Assembly: GCA_947165135.1 (NCBI GenBank)
Contig: CAMUZE010000003.1
Location: forward strand, 26,370-90,369
Length of the DNA stretch: 64,000 nt
From: an uncultured Clostridia bacterium
GTDB lineage: Bacteria > Bacillota_I > Bacilli_A > RF39 > UBA660
Direction: 5' to 3'
The notes under the pieces are model-generated. The model ran no database searches. It saw only the letters and a program-made list of their open reading frames with translations, and had not been told where the DNA came from. A program made the position numbers and the translations under genes. Below, one piece after another: positions 1 to 9,997 of this stretch; position 1 is the first letter of the stretch; every line of letters begins with the position of its first letter.

Positions 1-874
1 GTTCTATTTTCATTATTTGTTTTTTAACTAAATCTTTATCTAAATTTTCTAAATAACAAACAGTTATAACAGATAAAGCATTAAGAAGTAGATGATCTGC
101 ATTAAATGGGAAAGTAACATTCATATATTTTTTTCCTTTAATAAATACATCAGCAATAGTATTATCATTTTTATATTCTATATTTTTTAAAGTAACATCA
201 TTATTATCATTGAATCCATAAAATAATACTTCTTTATTTGTTTTAATTTTTCTTGTATTAGAATCATCTCCACACATTATTACAATGTTTCTTGCTTTAT
301 TTGCAAATTCATTAAACGCATCTATTACATCATCTAAATCTTTATAATAATCTGTATGATCAAGTTCAATATTAGTTATTATTGCATAATATGGATTATA
401 TGATAAGAAATGTCTTTTATATTCACATGCTTCTAGGGCAAAGTAATTATTTCCTTTATTAGCAAAACCAGTTCCATCTCCAATTAGATAATTAACTCCA
501 AAAGGTTCTAAAACATATTTAAACATTGTTGTTGTACTCGTTTTACCATGACAACCAGATATTGCTATTAGTTTAGTGTTATCAGTTATTTTTGCTATCA
601 TTTCTTGATATGTATATATTTTAAGATTTAATTCATTTGCTCTTTTTACCTCTTCATTTTCAATGGTAAATGCATTTCCTTGAACAATTGTCATTCCTTC
701 TTTAATATTATCTTTGTTAAATTCAAATATTTTAATATTTCTTTCTATTAATTGTTCTTCAGTAAAGAAATGATCAGGTTTATCACTTCCCATAACAATA
801 TATCCTAAATCATGCATAATACATGCAAGTGAACTCATTCCACTACCTTTAATACCAATAAAATAATATATCAT
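1..874 (-). CDS. murC: UDP-N-acetylmuramate--L-alanine ligase (partial, runs off window start)
   Basis: Reverse translation begins MIYYFIGIKGSGMSSLACIMHDLGYIVMGSD... and contains the Mur-ligase P-loop ISGCHGKTSTTTM and NIELDHTDYY; truncated so absent from the ORF track. Confidence 0.92.
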   Translation of the reverse strand, partial: MIYYFIGIKGSGMSSLACIMHDLGYIVMGSDKPDHFFTEEQLIERNIKIFEFNKDNIKEGMTIVQGNAFTIENEEVKRANELNLKIYTYQEMIAKITDNTKLIAISGCHGKTSTTTMFKYVLEPFGVNYLIGDGTGFANKGNNYFALEACEYKRHFLSYNPYYAIITNIELDHTDYYKDLDDVIDAFNEFANKARNIVIMCGDDSNTRKIKTNKEVLFYGFNDNNDVTLKNIEYKNDNTIADVFIKGKKYMNVTFPFNADHLLLNALSVITVCYLENLDKDLVKKQIMKIE

Positions 875-966
875 TTATATTCACCCTAAATTAATTATAC
901 AATAAATATTATTATAGACAAAGTATTTATTTTGAATTATAATAAATCTTATATTCTGGGGGAAAT

Positions 967-2343
967 ATGGAAAATAAAGAAACATATAATATTAATTATG
1001 GATATACTACTTTTTTGGCTTTTTTAATGTATTTAAGATATAATAATAGTAGAAAAATTGAAATAGAAATACTATTAAAATACCCAGAATTACTTTTAGA
1101 AACTTTAAATGAATCAGAAAAAGAAAATTATAATATTATTATGGGTATAGATGATAATAGTTTTTATGACTTTTTAAAGCTAAATAAAGAGATTTTTACT
1201 ATAGATGATAAATATGTTTGTTTAAATGAAAAAGTGTCTATAAATGACTTAAATAGAGTATTAGAGACATATAATTTTCCATTCACCAGTTCTGCTATAC
1301 ATGTAATAAGATTTGATAATAGTTTAAAAGAGTCATTAAAATTAAATGGCATTAGAGATACTCTTAATAAATTTTATAATGTTGAAGATAAAATAAAATC
1401 ATATTATCTTTCATATGCTTATGGGTTAGATAAACCAAATTATCCCGAAAAAATAAAAATTTTATTAGAAAAAAGAAATGATTTTTATTCTAAACTAGCA
1501 TTAAGAAGTAAAGATTATGTTGGAGATTGTCATAGTGAAGTAAGTACTATTGATAGAGAAAATCCATTTGAGTATTTTTATCCAGTTGATAATGAAATTG
1601 ATTACGATGAAATGTTTCCAGACGCTATTAATTTGGTGGATGAGGTATTAAATGATGTTTATATGTTTACTATTTTTATTGAAACTAGTAATCCTAGTAA
1701 ATATAGAATGTATGAAGATGTTAATGGGCTTGATTTAAAATATGCGTATAATATTGATGCTGGTACTAATGATGAATATAGAAGAGAGTTTAAAAAAAGT
1801 GTAATGAAGAACTCTATTCAAACTGGTAAATTAATATTTACTCCAAGAACTAGAAGTCAAATGCTATTCTATCTTGGATATATTAAATGTATAAATGAAT
1901 TATTAGATAAACTTGGTGATAATGAAGAATTAAAATTAATTAAATATAAATTGATATACTTACTTGATGATAATTCATTAAATTTAATTAATGAAGATAA
2001 TATTGATAGAGAATATGATAGATTATATAAAAAATATTTAGAAGAAAAACAATATAGTAAAGAAGAGGCATATGAAACATTTGATGAATATGATGATATT
2101 AATATTGATCCATTTGAATTAGATTGGTTTCAAGTATTAATAAAAGCATTTATAATTGATCTATTTGATGGTGAATTATATGATGAAATGCTTACATATA
2201 AAAAACTTGCAATGATAAGAAATTATTATCAAATTACTAAAGATGAAGAAATAATGAATTTAATGAATAAATATTCAGATCATCCAAAGTTTTGGGAATA
2301 TATGAAATATATAAGAAGTGGTAAACAACTAATAAAAAAATAG
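967..2343 (+). CDS. hypothetical protein (458 aa)
   Basis: Long ORF preceded by TGGGGGAAAT; no family recognised. Confidence 0.75.
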   Translation: MENKETYNINYGYTTFLAFLMYLRYNNSRKIEIEILLKYPELLLETLNESEKENYNIIMGIDDNSFYDFLKLNKEIFTIDDKYVCLNEKVSINDLNRVLETYNFPFTSSAIHVIRFDNSLKESLKLNGIRDTLNKFYNVEDKIKSYYLSYAYGLDKPNYPEKIKILLEKRNDFYSKLALRSKDYVGDCHSEVSTIDRENPFEYFYPVDNEIDYDEMFPDAINLVDEVLNDVYMFTIFIETSNPSKYRMYEDVNGLDLKYAYNIDAGTNDEYRREFKKSVMKNSIQTGKLIFTPRTRSQMLFYLGYIKCINELLDKLGDNEELKLIKYKLIYLLDDNSLNLINEDNIDREYDRLYKKYLEEKQYSKEEAYETFDEYDDINIDPFELDWFQVLIKAFIIDLFDGELYDEMLTYKKLAMIRNYYQITKDEEIMNLMNKYSDHPKFWEYMKYIRSGKQLIKK

Positions 2344-2368
2344 TTTCAAATTTGAAACTATTTTTATT
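2341..2368. terminator. bidirectional intrinsic terminator
   Basis: Perfect 20-bp palindrome TAGTTTCAAATTTGAAACTA flanked by A-run and T-run between convergent genes. Confidence 0.75.
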
Positions 2369-3041
2369 ATAGAAAATGAATTGTATAACTATTTGATAAA
2401 CTTCTTTTTTTGCCTTTCTTAAGTTTTCCATCTTCACATAATTTATGAAATTCATTACTAAATTTAGTAAGTTCTTCTATATCTTTTTTACTTGGCATTT
2501 CATTAACAGAATTTTTTTTGTTGCTTTTTGAATTAAATATAGCCTGTGCTTTTTCTAAGTAAAGCATAAATTGTTGCACTTGTAGATCATCTTCTAAATC
2601 AAAACCAGTTTTATCTGCAACATACATAATTGTACCTTCAGTATCCTCTGCAAATCCAACTAAAAATCCATAAATCATTTTTGCTGTTGGTTCGATAGTC
2701 ATAGTAACATTTTCAGTTTTACATTTATTTTTTAATTTATTAATTATATCTATAAATAACTTAATGCCATCATTTTCTTCAAATGGTATTTCTTTAACTG
2801 TGCCATCAGATAATCTATTCATTAAAGACATCATATCAAAAGTAATACTATATAATGCTTCAGCTAAATTAAGTTCATCGTAATTTTTAGGATCTAATAA
2901 TATTTCTAATGTTCTCTTAGCATTTTCATCGATATTTTCTTTATTATCATCTATTAGTTTATTCAAAACCCAAATATTTTTTCTTAACTTACTAAAATAA
3001 TTCTGTTTTCTTTTATTAAATACTTCTGCATAACTTTCCAT
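2367..3041 (-). CDS. hypothetical protein (224 aa)
   Basis: ORF with upstream TTGACA-17-TATCAT promoter-like sequence on the minus strand. Confidence 0.7.
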   Translation of the reverse strand: MESYAEVFNKRKQNYFSKLRKNIWVLNKLIDDNKENIDENAKRTLEILLDPKNYDELNLAEALYSITFDMMSLMNRLSDGTVKEIPFEENDGIKLFIDIINKLKNKCKTENVTMTIEPTAKMIYGFLVGFAEDTEGTIMYVADKTGFDLEDDLQVQQFMLYLEKAQAIFNSKSNKKNSVNEMPSKKDIEELTKFSNEFHKLCEDGKLKKGKKRSLSNSYTIHFL

Positions 3042-3132
3042 ATATTACACTCCTTTGATAGTTATATATGATATATTATTTAAAAGAAATTGTCAAGTTA
3101 AAACCATACTTTTTTGAAGTATGGTTTAAAAA

Positions 3133-4113
3133 TTACATATGTAGTGTTAAAGTTTTTTCTCTTTTAACTACTTTTCCTGGTAGTTTTACATCTTCTTCAA
3201 CTAAAATAGGTTGTTCATTAGCAAAGAATAGTACTACTTTTCCGGAAGATTTCACTTCACCAACATTAGTATTATTTTCTAAATCAATTGCACCAAGTAA
3301 AGTATATCCATCTGGAATTTCAAATTTAAAGTTTCCATAATTATCAAATATTTCAGAATAATCACATGAATAATATATTACATGTGAATGTGGCTTATAA
3401 AAATTATCTCCATACATATTTTCAAATTCAGAATAATCTTCAGTATTTTCATATACTTTTCCAAAAGATCCATCAGACCAAATTTGATTAAGAGTTTCAT
3501 ATTTTTTCGTTTCTTGGTCTAATAATATGCTTTGCACATACATATCTGCTCGTGTATTAAGGTTTTTTTCAACCGGATCAACATTAAAATATATCCAAAC
3601 ATAAGGTTTGCTTTTATCTTCTTCATCAATTCCTACATATACATACCCATATCCTTCTGGCAAATATGGTACTATAACATTACCATTAGTCCATCCATCT
3701 TCTATGTTTTGATTGATTTGTCTTTCCGCTGAATTTATAACCATATGTACCCCTGGTTCAAGAATTACTGTTCGATTTAAATCATCCATATCGAATTCTC
3801 CTATTAAAGGTATACGTGGCATTTCATCTTTTGGTTCTGAAGTTGGCTCTATAGTTGGCGTTGCCGTTGGCTTTTCAGTTGGCACTTCAGTAGGTTCAAT
3901 AGTAGGTGTTGCCGTTGGCTTTTCAGTTGGTACTTCAGTAGGTTCTATAGTGGGTGTAGGGGTTACTATTTTGGTTGGTTCTGGTGTTTCTTCTAGAATA
4001 GTAGCAGTTACTTCTACATTTGAATTTTGTATTTTTTTATTATCTTTACATCCTCCCATTAGACCTAGTGATGCAATTATTGCTAATAAAGATGCTTTTA
4101 CTCTTGGTTTCAT
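3133..4113 (-). CDS. lipoprotein with Pro/Thr-rich tandem-repeat linker
   Basis: Lipobox LGLMGGC; linker (PTIEPTEVPTEKPTAT)n followed by a globular domain. Confidence 0.8.
   Translation of the reverse strand: MKPRVKASLLAIIASLGLMGGCKDNKKIQNSNVEVTATILEETPEPTKIVTPTPTIEPTEVPTEKPTATPTIEPTEVPTEKPTATPTIEPTSEPKDEMPRIPLIGEFDMDDLNRTVILEPGVHMVINSAERQINQNIEDGWTNGNVIVPYLPEGYGYVYVGIDEEDKSKPYVWIYFNVDPVEKNLNTRADMYVQSILLDQETKKYETLNQIWSDGSFGKVYENTEDYSEFENMYGDNFYKPHSHVIYYSCDYSEIFDNYGNFKFEIPDGYTLLGAIDLENNTNVGEVKSSGKVVLFFANEQPILVEEDVKLPGKVVKREKTLTLHM
3845..3965. repeat. 48-bp coding minisatellite (~2.5 copies) encoding PTIEPTEVPTEKPTAT
   Basis: Near-identical tandem units within the lipoprotein ORF. Confidence 0.75.
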
Positions 4114-4204
4114 ACAATCTCTCCTTTAGGCATATTATACATTATTTAATAAATAATTGTAAATATTTTTCTTAATCTATTAGTAATATCATTTTTAATG
4201 TAAT

Positions 4205-4330
4205 AAAAAACAATTCATTATAGAATTGTTTTGCATTTACAAGTGGTGCCTGTAGCCGACAGCTACTGAACACAATAACCTCATTCCATTACAATTATGA
4301 TTCTACTCTTGTCCAAATAATAAGTAAACA
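4205..4330 (-). ncRNA. candidate small RNA with intrinsic terminator
   Basis: Minus strand: ACAAG...hairpin GTAGC-TGTC-GGCTAC...CTTGT followed by AAAACAATTC-TATAAT-GAATTGTTTTTTATT; no ORF. Confidence 0.4.
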
Positions 4331-4361
4331 AATTTGTAATAAAAACTTTCAAATTATTTAA

Positions 4362-4904
4362 CTAATTAAGTATCTTTCTTTTAACAGGCAATTTAGAATA
4401 TGTTTGTTTATAATATTCGAGAATAGTTAGTAATTCCTTCACAAAATATATATTTCTTGGATTAATAGTTTGATTATTTAAAACTAATTCTTCTAAGTTA
4501 TCAATAGAAATTAATTCTAATCTAAAGTTTCCTTTTTGTTCTTTTTCTGTTAAAGATTGTTTACTTGTACCTTTATATTTTCCAACAAAATAATGTGTCG
4601 TTATTAATCTATTTTGTAAATTACCATCTCTTTTTGGATAATTATTTTGATAGTATTTTAAGGTGTTTAAATATGTTAATTCGTCTAGATTATAATCAAT
4701 ACCAATTTCTTCTTTTAATTCTCTGATAATAGCTTCTTCGGTAGTTTCACCTTGATCTATAGAACCACCTGGTAGTAAAAAAGTATTGCCATAATTTGCA
4801 ATTAATATATTATTATTTTCATCTATAAGTAAAGCTCTTACTTTTGAATTAAATTCTTGTATTTCTTTTAATTCTAAATTATCCTCATTAATTATTAATT
4901 CCAT
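4362..4904 (-). CDS. NUDIX hydrolase
   Basis: Nudix box GSIDQGETTEEAIIRELKEEIGI; start placed at MELIINED because the upstream extension overlaps the tRNA-operon terminator. Confidence 0.85.
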   Translation of the reverse strand: MELIINEDNLELKEIQEFNSKVRALLIDENNNILIANYGNTFLLPGGSIDQGETTEEAIIRELKEEIGIDYNLDELTYLNTLKYYQNNYPKRDGNLQNRLITTHYFVGKYKGTSKQSLTEKEQKGNFRLELISIDNLEELVLNNQTINPRNIYFVKELLTILEYYKQTYSKLPVKRKILN

Positions 4905-4952
4905 ATATCCACCACCAACAAAATATTGATACTTATTATAACATAAAAATAA

Positions 4953-4976
4953 CAAAAAACGAACACAATGTGTTCG
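4953..4976 (-). terminator. terminator of the tRNA-Met/tRNA-Leu unit
   Basis: Minus strand CGAACACA-T-TGTGTTCG followed by TTTTTTG. Confidence 0.8.
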
Positions 4977-4989
4977 CATGAAATCTAAC

Positions 4990-5074
4990 TGGTGCAGGTG
5001 AAGGGACTTGAACCCCCATGGATTGCTCCGCTAGATCCTAAGTCTAGTGCGTCTGCCAATTTCGCCACACCTGC
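4990..5074 (-). tRNA. tRNA-Leu(UAG)
   Basis: GCAGGTGTGGCGAAATTGGCAGACGC...ACTTAGGAT...GTTCAAGTCCCTTCACCTGCACCA; long variable arm; CCA encoded; anticodon TAG. Confidence 0.95.
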
Positions 5075-5083
5075 AAAATAAAG

Positions 5084-5160
5084 TGGTGGACCTTGTAGGA
5101 CTCGAACCTACAACCGCCCGGTTATGAGCCGGATGCTCTAACCAATTGAGCTAAAGGTCC
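5084..5160 (-). tRNA. tRNA with CAU anticodon (likely elongator Met)
   Basis: GGACCTTTAGCTCAATTGGTTAGAGCATCCGGCTCATAACCGGGCGGTTGTAGGTTCGAGTCCTACAAGGTCCACCA. Confidence 0.93.
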
Positions 5161-5273
5161 ATCGCTTATTAATAATAACATAAAATATTTTCAAATTCAA
5201 TAATTTTTTTTAAATAGTTAATTATTTTAAAAAATATGATATATTATAATTGTTTAAGTAGAATAATATTAAT

Positions 5274-6518
5274 ATGACTATATTAAATTATAAATCAAAC
5301 TTTATAAAATTCATTATTTATATTAGTGCTTTTCTAATATTATTATTTGTTATGGTTAATATTGTTTATACTGAACCACAAAGAATTAAAAGCTCTATAA
5401 TTAATTCAAATATAAAATTTGTTGATGAAATTACAAATATTGATGTAAATTATCCAAGATTCAAAGATGAAAAAATAGATAAAATTATTTCAAATTATAT
5501 ATATAATTATGTAAGGATTTTTAAAGATAAAGAAGAAAATAAAACTCTTAAAATAGATTATGAAATATACTATCAAGATAATTACATAAATATAGTATTT
5601 AATTTAAATAATAGTTTGGATAATATTAAATATAAAAATATTTTATTAAACTTAAATACTAAAAATATAGAATATGTTTCTAATATATATGATAAAGAAT
5701 TTTTAGAAAAAAATATTAATGAAATAGTCTATTATAAATATGAATCTAAAATATATGATAAAGTAAAAGAATCTAATGTAAATAATCATACTTATATTAT
5801 TAATGAAAATAAAATGATTATATATTTTTATGATATAAAATTTGATGAAATAGATTATTATCCATATATTACTATTAATTTAACTGAAGATACTAGTAAT
5901 GAAATAACTGCTAATTATAAATATGATAAATATATTGCTTTTACATTTGAAGATGGACCTTCTAAATATACTGAAGAAATATTGAAAACTTTAAAATATA
6001 ATAATTCAACAGCAACTTTCTTTATGCTAGGTAATAGAATGAAATATAATAAAGATATTGTACTTGAAGTATATAATTCAAATAATGAAATTGAATCTCA
6101 TACATATTCTCATAAAAAATTAACAAAATTAAATAAAAATGAAATAGATAATGAAATAAATTCAACAGAAATAATATTTAATGAAATAACTGGAGATAAT
6201 TTTAAATATATAAGGCCACCATATGATAGCTATAATAAGACAATTACATCATTAAATTATCCTTTAATATTATGGAGTGTTGATTCTAAAGACTGGTTAT
6301 ATAAAGATAGTATAAAAGTATATAATGAAGTAATAAAAGATGTGTGTGATGGATGTATTGTTCGTTTACATGATATTTATTTTGAAACGATAGAAGCAGT
6401 AAAAAAATTAATACCATGTTTAAATAATCTTGGCTATAATGTTGTTAGTGTAGATGAACTTATGAGAATTAAGAATTATATTCCTAAAAATGGAGAAACT
6501 ATAAGAAAAATAAAATAA
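5274..6518 (+). CDS. polysaccharide deacetylase (NodB homology) with N-terminal membrane anchor
   Basis: FTFEDGPS, ESHTYSH, RPPYDSYN, LWSVDSKDW and RLHDIY motifs; N-terminal TM segment. Confidence 0.88.
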   Translation: MTILNYKSNFIKFIIYISAFLILLFVMVNIVYTEPQRIKSSIINSNIKFVDEITNIDVNYPRFKDEKIDKIISNYIYNYVRIFKDKEENKTLKIDYEIYYQDNYINIVFNLNNSLDNIKYKNILLNLNTKNIEYVSNIYDKEFLEKNINEIVYYKYESKIYDKVKESNVNNHTYIINENKMIIYFYDIKFDEIDYYPYITINLTEDTSNEITANYKYDKYIAFTFEDGPSKYTEEILKTLKYNNSTATFFMLGNRMKYNKDIVLEVYNSNNEIESHTYSHKKLTKLNKNEIDNEINSTEIIFNEITGDNFKYIRPPYDSYNKTITSLNYPLILWSVDSKDWLYKDSIKVYNEVIKDVCDGCIVRLHDIYFETIEAVKKLIPCLNNLGYNVVSVDELMRIKNYIPKNGETIRKIK

Positions 6519-6593
6519 TAAAAAATTTCTTTATTTTTCTACATTTGTGTGCTATAATCATATCAATGAATTAATTTTAATTCATTTTTAACT

Positions 6594-6669
6594 GGACCGT
6601 TAGCTCAGCTGGTAGAGCAATCGACTCTTAATCGATGGGTCTAGGGTTCGAATCCCTAACGGTCCACCA
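6594..6669 (+). tRNA. tRNA-Lys(CUU)
   Basis: GGACCGTTAGCTCAGCTGGTAGAGCAATCGACTCTTAATCGATGGGTCTAGGGTTCGAATCCCTAACGGTCCACCA; loop CTCTTAA. Confidence 0.95.
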
Positions 6670-6678
6670 GTTGAAATT

Positions 6679-6701
6679 AAAGAGCATTTTTGCTCTTTTT
6701 A
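6679..6701 (+). terminator. terminator downstream of tRNA-Lys
   Basis: AAAGAGCA-TTTT-TGCTCTTTTT. Confidence 0.8.
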
Positions 6702-6756
6702 TTTGATATTTCAAATAATATATGATATATTACATTATAACTTCGGAGGGATATTT

Positions 6757-7530
6757 ATGAATAAAAAAAGAATACGTGCTATAGCATTATCTGCAATATT
6801 ATCTGCTGGTTTGGCAGGTTGTATTCCACAAGAATTATCTGCAGATGTTAGTAATGTTGAAATATTAACCACTAATGATGAAGAAACTGGTAAAACATTA
6901 AATCAAGGTGTAGCACAAGAAAAAGATATACAGGGAGAAAAATTTAAATTATCAATTCATTATTTAAGTGGTGAAGATACTTGGAGGATTACATCAAATA
7001 AAAAATTATATTTTGAAATTAAAACATTAAATTTACCTGATAATTTAGCTGTATACATTGATAATATTCATATGGATACATCAATTGTTTCAACTAAAGC
7101 AGCATTTGATGGTATTATGCAAGACACTATGGATGATAGAATTCATAATTCATTAATGTTAGGTTTTCCAATAGATAATGAACGTTCATATTTTGGAGTA
7201 AATGAAATAGAAGGACAAAATGATTCTTTTATTAGTGGTTATAGTTATGGTAATGCATATTATCATGGTGGATCAGTATATCAAAGAAGATATTTAGAAT
7301 CAGATTATCTTGAAGATGGTGTTTGGGCAAATAAAGTTGATGTTGTTATTGACTTATTAATTTGTGATAAAACTACAGGTGAAGTTTTAAGACAAGTAAG
7401 TGTAGATTCTAATTTATTAATTGAAGTTAATGATAAAGTAACATTTTTAGAAAAAGGGGATTATGTTACTTATGATTATGATAGAGATGGAAGTAAAAAA
7501 GAAATTAAAAGAGTTAAAAAGAATGATTAA
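6757..7530 (+). CDS. lipoprotein, unknown function
   Basis: MNKKRIRAIALSAILSAGLAGC lipobox; RBS GGAGGG upstream of the ATG at 6757. Confidence 0.8.
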   Translation: MNKKRIRAIALSAILSAGLAGCIPQELSADVSNVEILTTNDEETGKTLNQGVAQEKDIQGEKFKLSIHYLSGEDTWRITSNKKLYFEIKTLNLPDNLAVYIDNIHMDTSIVSTKAAFDGIMQDTMDDRIHNSLMLGFPIDNERSYFGVNEIEGQNDSFISGYSYGNAYYHGGSVYQRRYLESDYLEDGVWANKVDVVIDLLICDKTTGEVLRQVSVDSNLLIEVNDKVTFLEKGDYVTYDYDRDGSKKEIKRVKKND

Positions 7531-7590
7531 TTAAATATTTCTACTAGAAGATAAATAAAATATATTGTATAATTTTATTGGAGGTAAGGA

Positions 7591-8043
7591 ATGAAAAAAC
7601 TATTTAAAGAATTTAAAGAATTTGTTCAAAGAGGAAATGTAATGGATATGGCAATTGGTGTTGTTATAGGTAGTGCTTTTGGCGCTATAGTAACATCAAT
7701 AGTTAATGATATCATTATGCCACTTGTTTCATTATTAACTGGTGGAGTTGATTTTACTAATTGGTTTGTTGCTCTTGACGGAAATAAATATGAAACTTTA
7801 GAGGCAGCTCAAACTGCTGGAGCAGCAACATTAAATTACGGTAATTTAATTTCAGTAGTAATTAATTTTATCATTGTTGCATTTTGCATATTCCTAGTAG
7901 TAAAAGCTATTAACAAATTAAAAGATTTAAAGAAAAAAGAAGAAGTAGCAAAAGAGGAAGAATCTCCAGTTAAATCTGATGAAGTATTACTTCTTGAAGA
8001 TATTAGAGATTTATTAAAAAAGCAAACTAAAAAAGAGAAATAA
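7591..8043 (+). CDS. mscL: large-conductance mechanosensitive channel
   Basis: [46 protein letters not shown] signature. Confidence 0.96.
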   Translation: MKKLFKEFKEFVQRGNVMDMAIGVVIGSAFGAIVTSIVNDIIMPLVSLLTGGVDFTNWFVALDGNKYETLEAAQTAGAATLNYGNLISVVINFIIVAFCIFLVVKAINKLKDLKKKEEVAKEEESPVKSDEVLLLEDIRDLLKKQTKKEK

Positions 8044-8054
8044 AAAATTCTCTT

Positions 8055-8192
8055 TTAATTTGCAAATATTGCACTAAATACTATTGTAAATAAACTAGCC
8101 ACCATAGCAATTAACATTAACCATGCAACCACTTTAATCCAAAGTGGACCAGATTTCTTTTTCTTTTTTTGTTTTTCTTTTTCTTTTGCCAT
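8055..8192 (-). CDS. 45-aa basic single-pass membrane protein (DUF4044-like)
   Basis: Minus strand MAKEKEKQKKKKKSGPLWIKVVAWLMLIAMVASLFTIVFSAIFAN*; below the ORF-track size cutoff. Confidence 0.65.
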   Translation of the reverse strand: MAKEKEKQKKKKKSGPLWIKVVAWLMLIAMVASLFTIVFSAIFAN

Positions 8193-8258
8193 ACTTTATA
8201 CCTCATAACAATTATAATATATTGTAATAAAAAAATAAAGTAATAAATATAATTTAAT

Positions 8259-8834
8259 ATGAAAATAATTAGATCAAGAATATTTAAATTATTAATACTT
8301 ATATTAGTAGTTGGGTTTTTACTTGGAATAATTAGTTTTATTTTATCTGATAAGAAAGAAATAAATAGTGATGTTATTAACTATATAAGTTTAATTAAAA
8401 ATGGAGGATTTAATAAAATTTTAGGAATATATAATAGTATTACATCAAATATAAAATATAGTTTTTATATATGGATATTTGGAATACTATTTATATTTGT
8501 ATTTATTAATTTGTTTATAATAGTATATAAAGGCATATCACTTGGTTTTATGATCTCATCTATAATTTATACTTATAAATTAAAAGGAATAATATTAAGC
8601 CTAATATTGCTTATAAATAACATATTAAATATAACTATTTTTATATTATTAACATACTATAGTATTAATTTTGCAATAAAATCATATAACTCATTTAGAA
8701 ATAATAGATTAGTAAATTACAAAGACTTTTTTAAAAATTATATTTTATTATATTTAATATTTGTTTTTATGCTTATATTATGTAGTTTGTTTGAAATATA
8801 TATAAGTTCAAATTTAATAAAATTTGTAGTATAA
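8259..8834 (+). CDS. SpoIIM-like (stage II sporulation protein M family) membrane protein
   Basis: Multi-TM protein with a YKGISLGFMISSI-type segment and overall SpoIIM-like layout. Confidence 0.6.
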   Translation: MKIIRSRIFKLLILILVVGFLLGIISFILSDKKEINSDVINYISLIKNGGFNKILGIYNSITSNIKYSFYIWIFGILFIFVFINLFIIVYKGISLGFMISSIIYTYKLKGIILSLILLINNILNITIFILLTYYSINFAIKSYNSFRNNRLVNYKDFFKNYILLYLIFVFMLILCSLFEIYISSNLIKFVV

Positions 8835-8861
8835 TGTACATGTCGAAAGGAATGTATATTT

Positions 8862-9956
8862 ATGAAAGTAGTAGTAGGTATGAGTGGTGGAGTAGATTCT
8901 GCAGTAGCAGCACTTCTTTTAAAACAACAAGGATATGAAGTTGTTGGATTATTTATGAAAAACTGGGATTCTAACATAAATAATGATAAAGAAGGTATTA
9001 CTGATGGTGTTTGTCCTCAAGAATTAGATTATAGAGATGCTCAAAATGTCTGTGATGAAATAGGTATCCCTTTATATAGGGTAGATTTTATTAAAGAATA
9101 TTGGGATGATGTATTTAAATATTTCTTAAGTGAACTTGAAAAGGGTAGAACTCCTAATCCTGATATTATGTGCAATAAATATATTAAATTCGATAAATTT
9201 AAAAAAGAAGCTAAAAAATTGGGTGCAGATAAAATTGCTACTGGTCACTATGCTCGCATTGAAGGAAATAAATTATTAAGAGGGGTAGACAATAATAAAG
9301 ATCAAACTTATTTTTTAAGTCAAGTTACTCCAGAACAGTTAAAAGACGTAATGTTTCCAATAGGACATTTAAATAAAAGTGAAGTGCGTGAAATAGCTCG
9401 TAAAAATCATATTCCTGTTGCAGAAAAGAAAGATTCTACTGGTATATGTTTTATTGGTGAAAGAAATTATCAAAAATTTGTTGCTAATTACTTAAAAGGT
9501 AAAAAAGGTGACATTATAGATGTAGAAACTGGAAATAAAGTAGGGGAGCATAATGGACTTATGAATTACACTATTGGTCAAAGACGTAATGTAGGCCTTT
9601 CTGGTGATGCAAAAAGACATTATGTTTGTGGTAAAGACTCTAAAACTAATACATTATATGTAGCATATGGTGATGACTCTAAATATCTATTATCAGATGA
9701 AGCAATTATTGAAGATATAAATCATATTTCAGATAAATGTCCTACATTTGCAACAGCTAAATTTAGATACAGAAGTGAAGATATACCTGTTACTATAGAA
9801 TATCTAGATAATAACGAAATTAAAGTAAAGTATACTGATGGTAAAGCAGTAACTCCTGGACAAGCATGCGTTATATATTTAGGCGAAGAATGCATTATGG
9901 GTGGTATAATTAAACAAGTATTTAAAGATAATAAAGAATTATGGTATTTGAAGTAG
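8862..9956 (+). CDS. mnmA: tRNA-specific 2-thiouridylase
   Basis: [65 protein letters not shown]. Confidence 0.97.
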   Translation: MKVVVGMSGGVDSAVAALLLKQQGYEVVGLFMKNWDSNINNDKEGITDGVCPQELDYRDAQNVCDEIGIPLYRVDFIKEYWDDVFKYFLSELEKGRTPNPDIMCNKYIKFDKFKKEAKKLGADKIATGHYARIEGNKLLRGVDNNKDQTYFLSQVTPEQLKDVMFPIGHLNKSEVREIARKNHIPVAEKKDSTGICFIGERNYQKFVANYLKGKKGDIIDVETGNKVGEHNGLMNYTIGQRRNVGLSGDAKRHYVCGKDSKTNTLYVAYGDDSKYLLSDEAIIEDINHISDKCPTFATAKFRYRSEDIPVTIEYLDNNEIKVKYTDGKAVTPGQACVIYLGEECIMGGIIKQVFKDNKELWYLK

Positions 9957-9963
9957 CAAAATC

Positions 9964-9992
9964 TTGAAAAATAAGCGAATTTATGGTATAAT
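9964..9992 (+). promoter_or_regulatory. sigma-A-type promoter
   Basis: TTGAAA-17 nt-TATAAT immediately upstream of the structured leader. Confidence 0.7.
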
Positions 9993-9997
9993 TAACA

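Noticed and set aside
3101-3127. AAACCATACTT...AAGTATGGTTT hairpin as a confident terminator
   Set aside because: Stem is strong but no U-tract follows on either strand; left unlisted as a feature
3713-4129. ORF-track 138-aa protein with VGVAVGFSVGTSVGSI repeats
   Set aside because: Antisense reading of the PT-rich lipoprotein minisatellite
4953-4979. N-terminal extension of the NUDIX ORF (MRTHCVRFLLF...)
   Set aside because: It overlaps the tRNA-Leu terminator; internal MELIINED start is more likely
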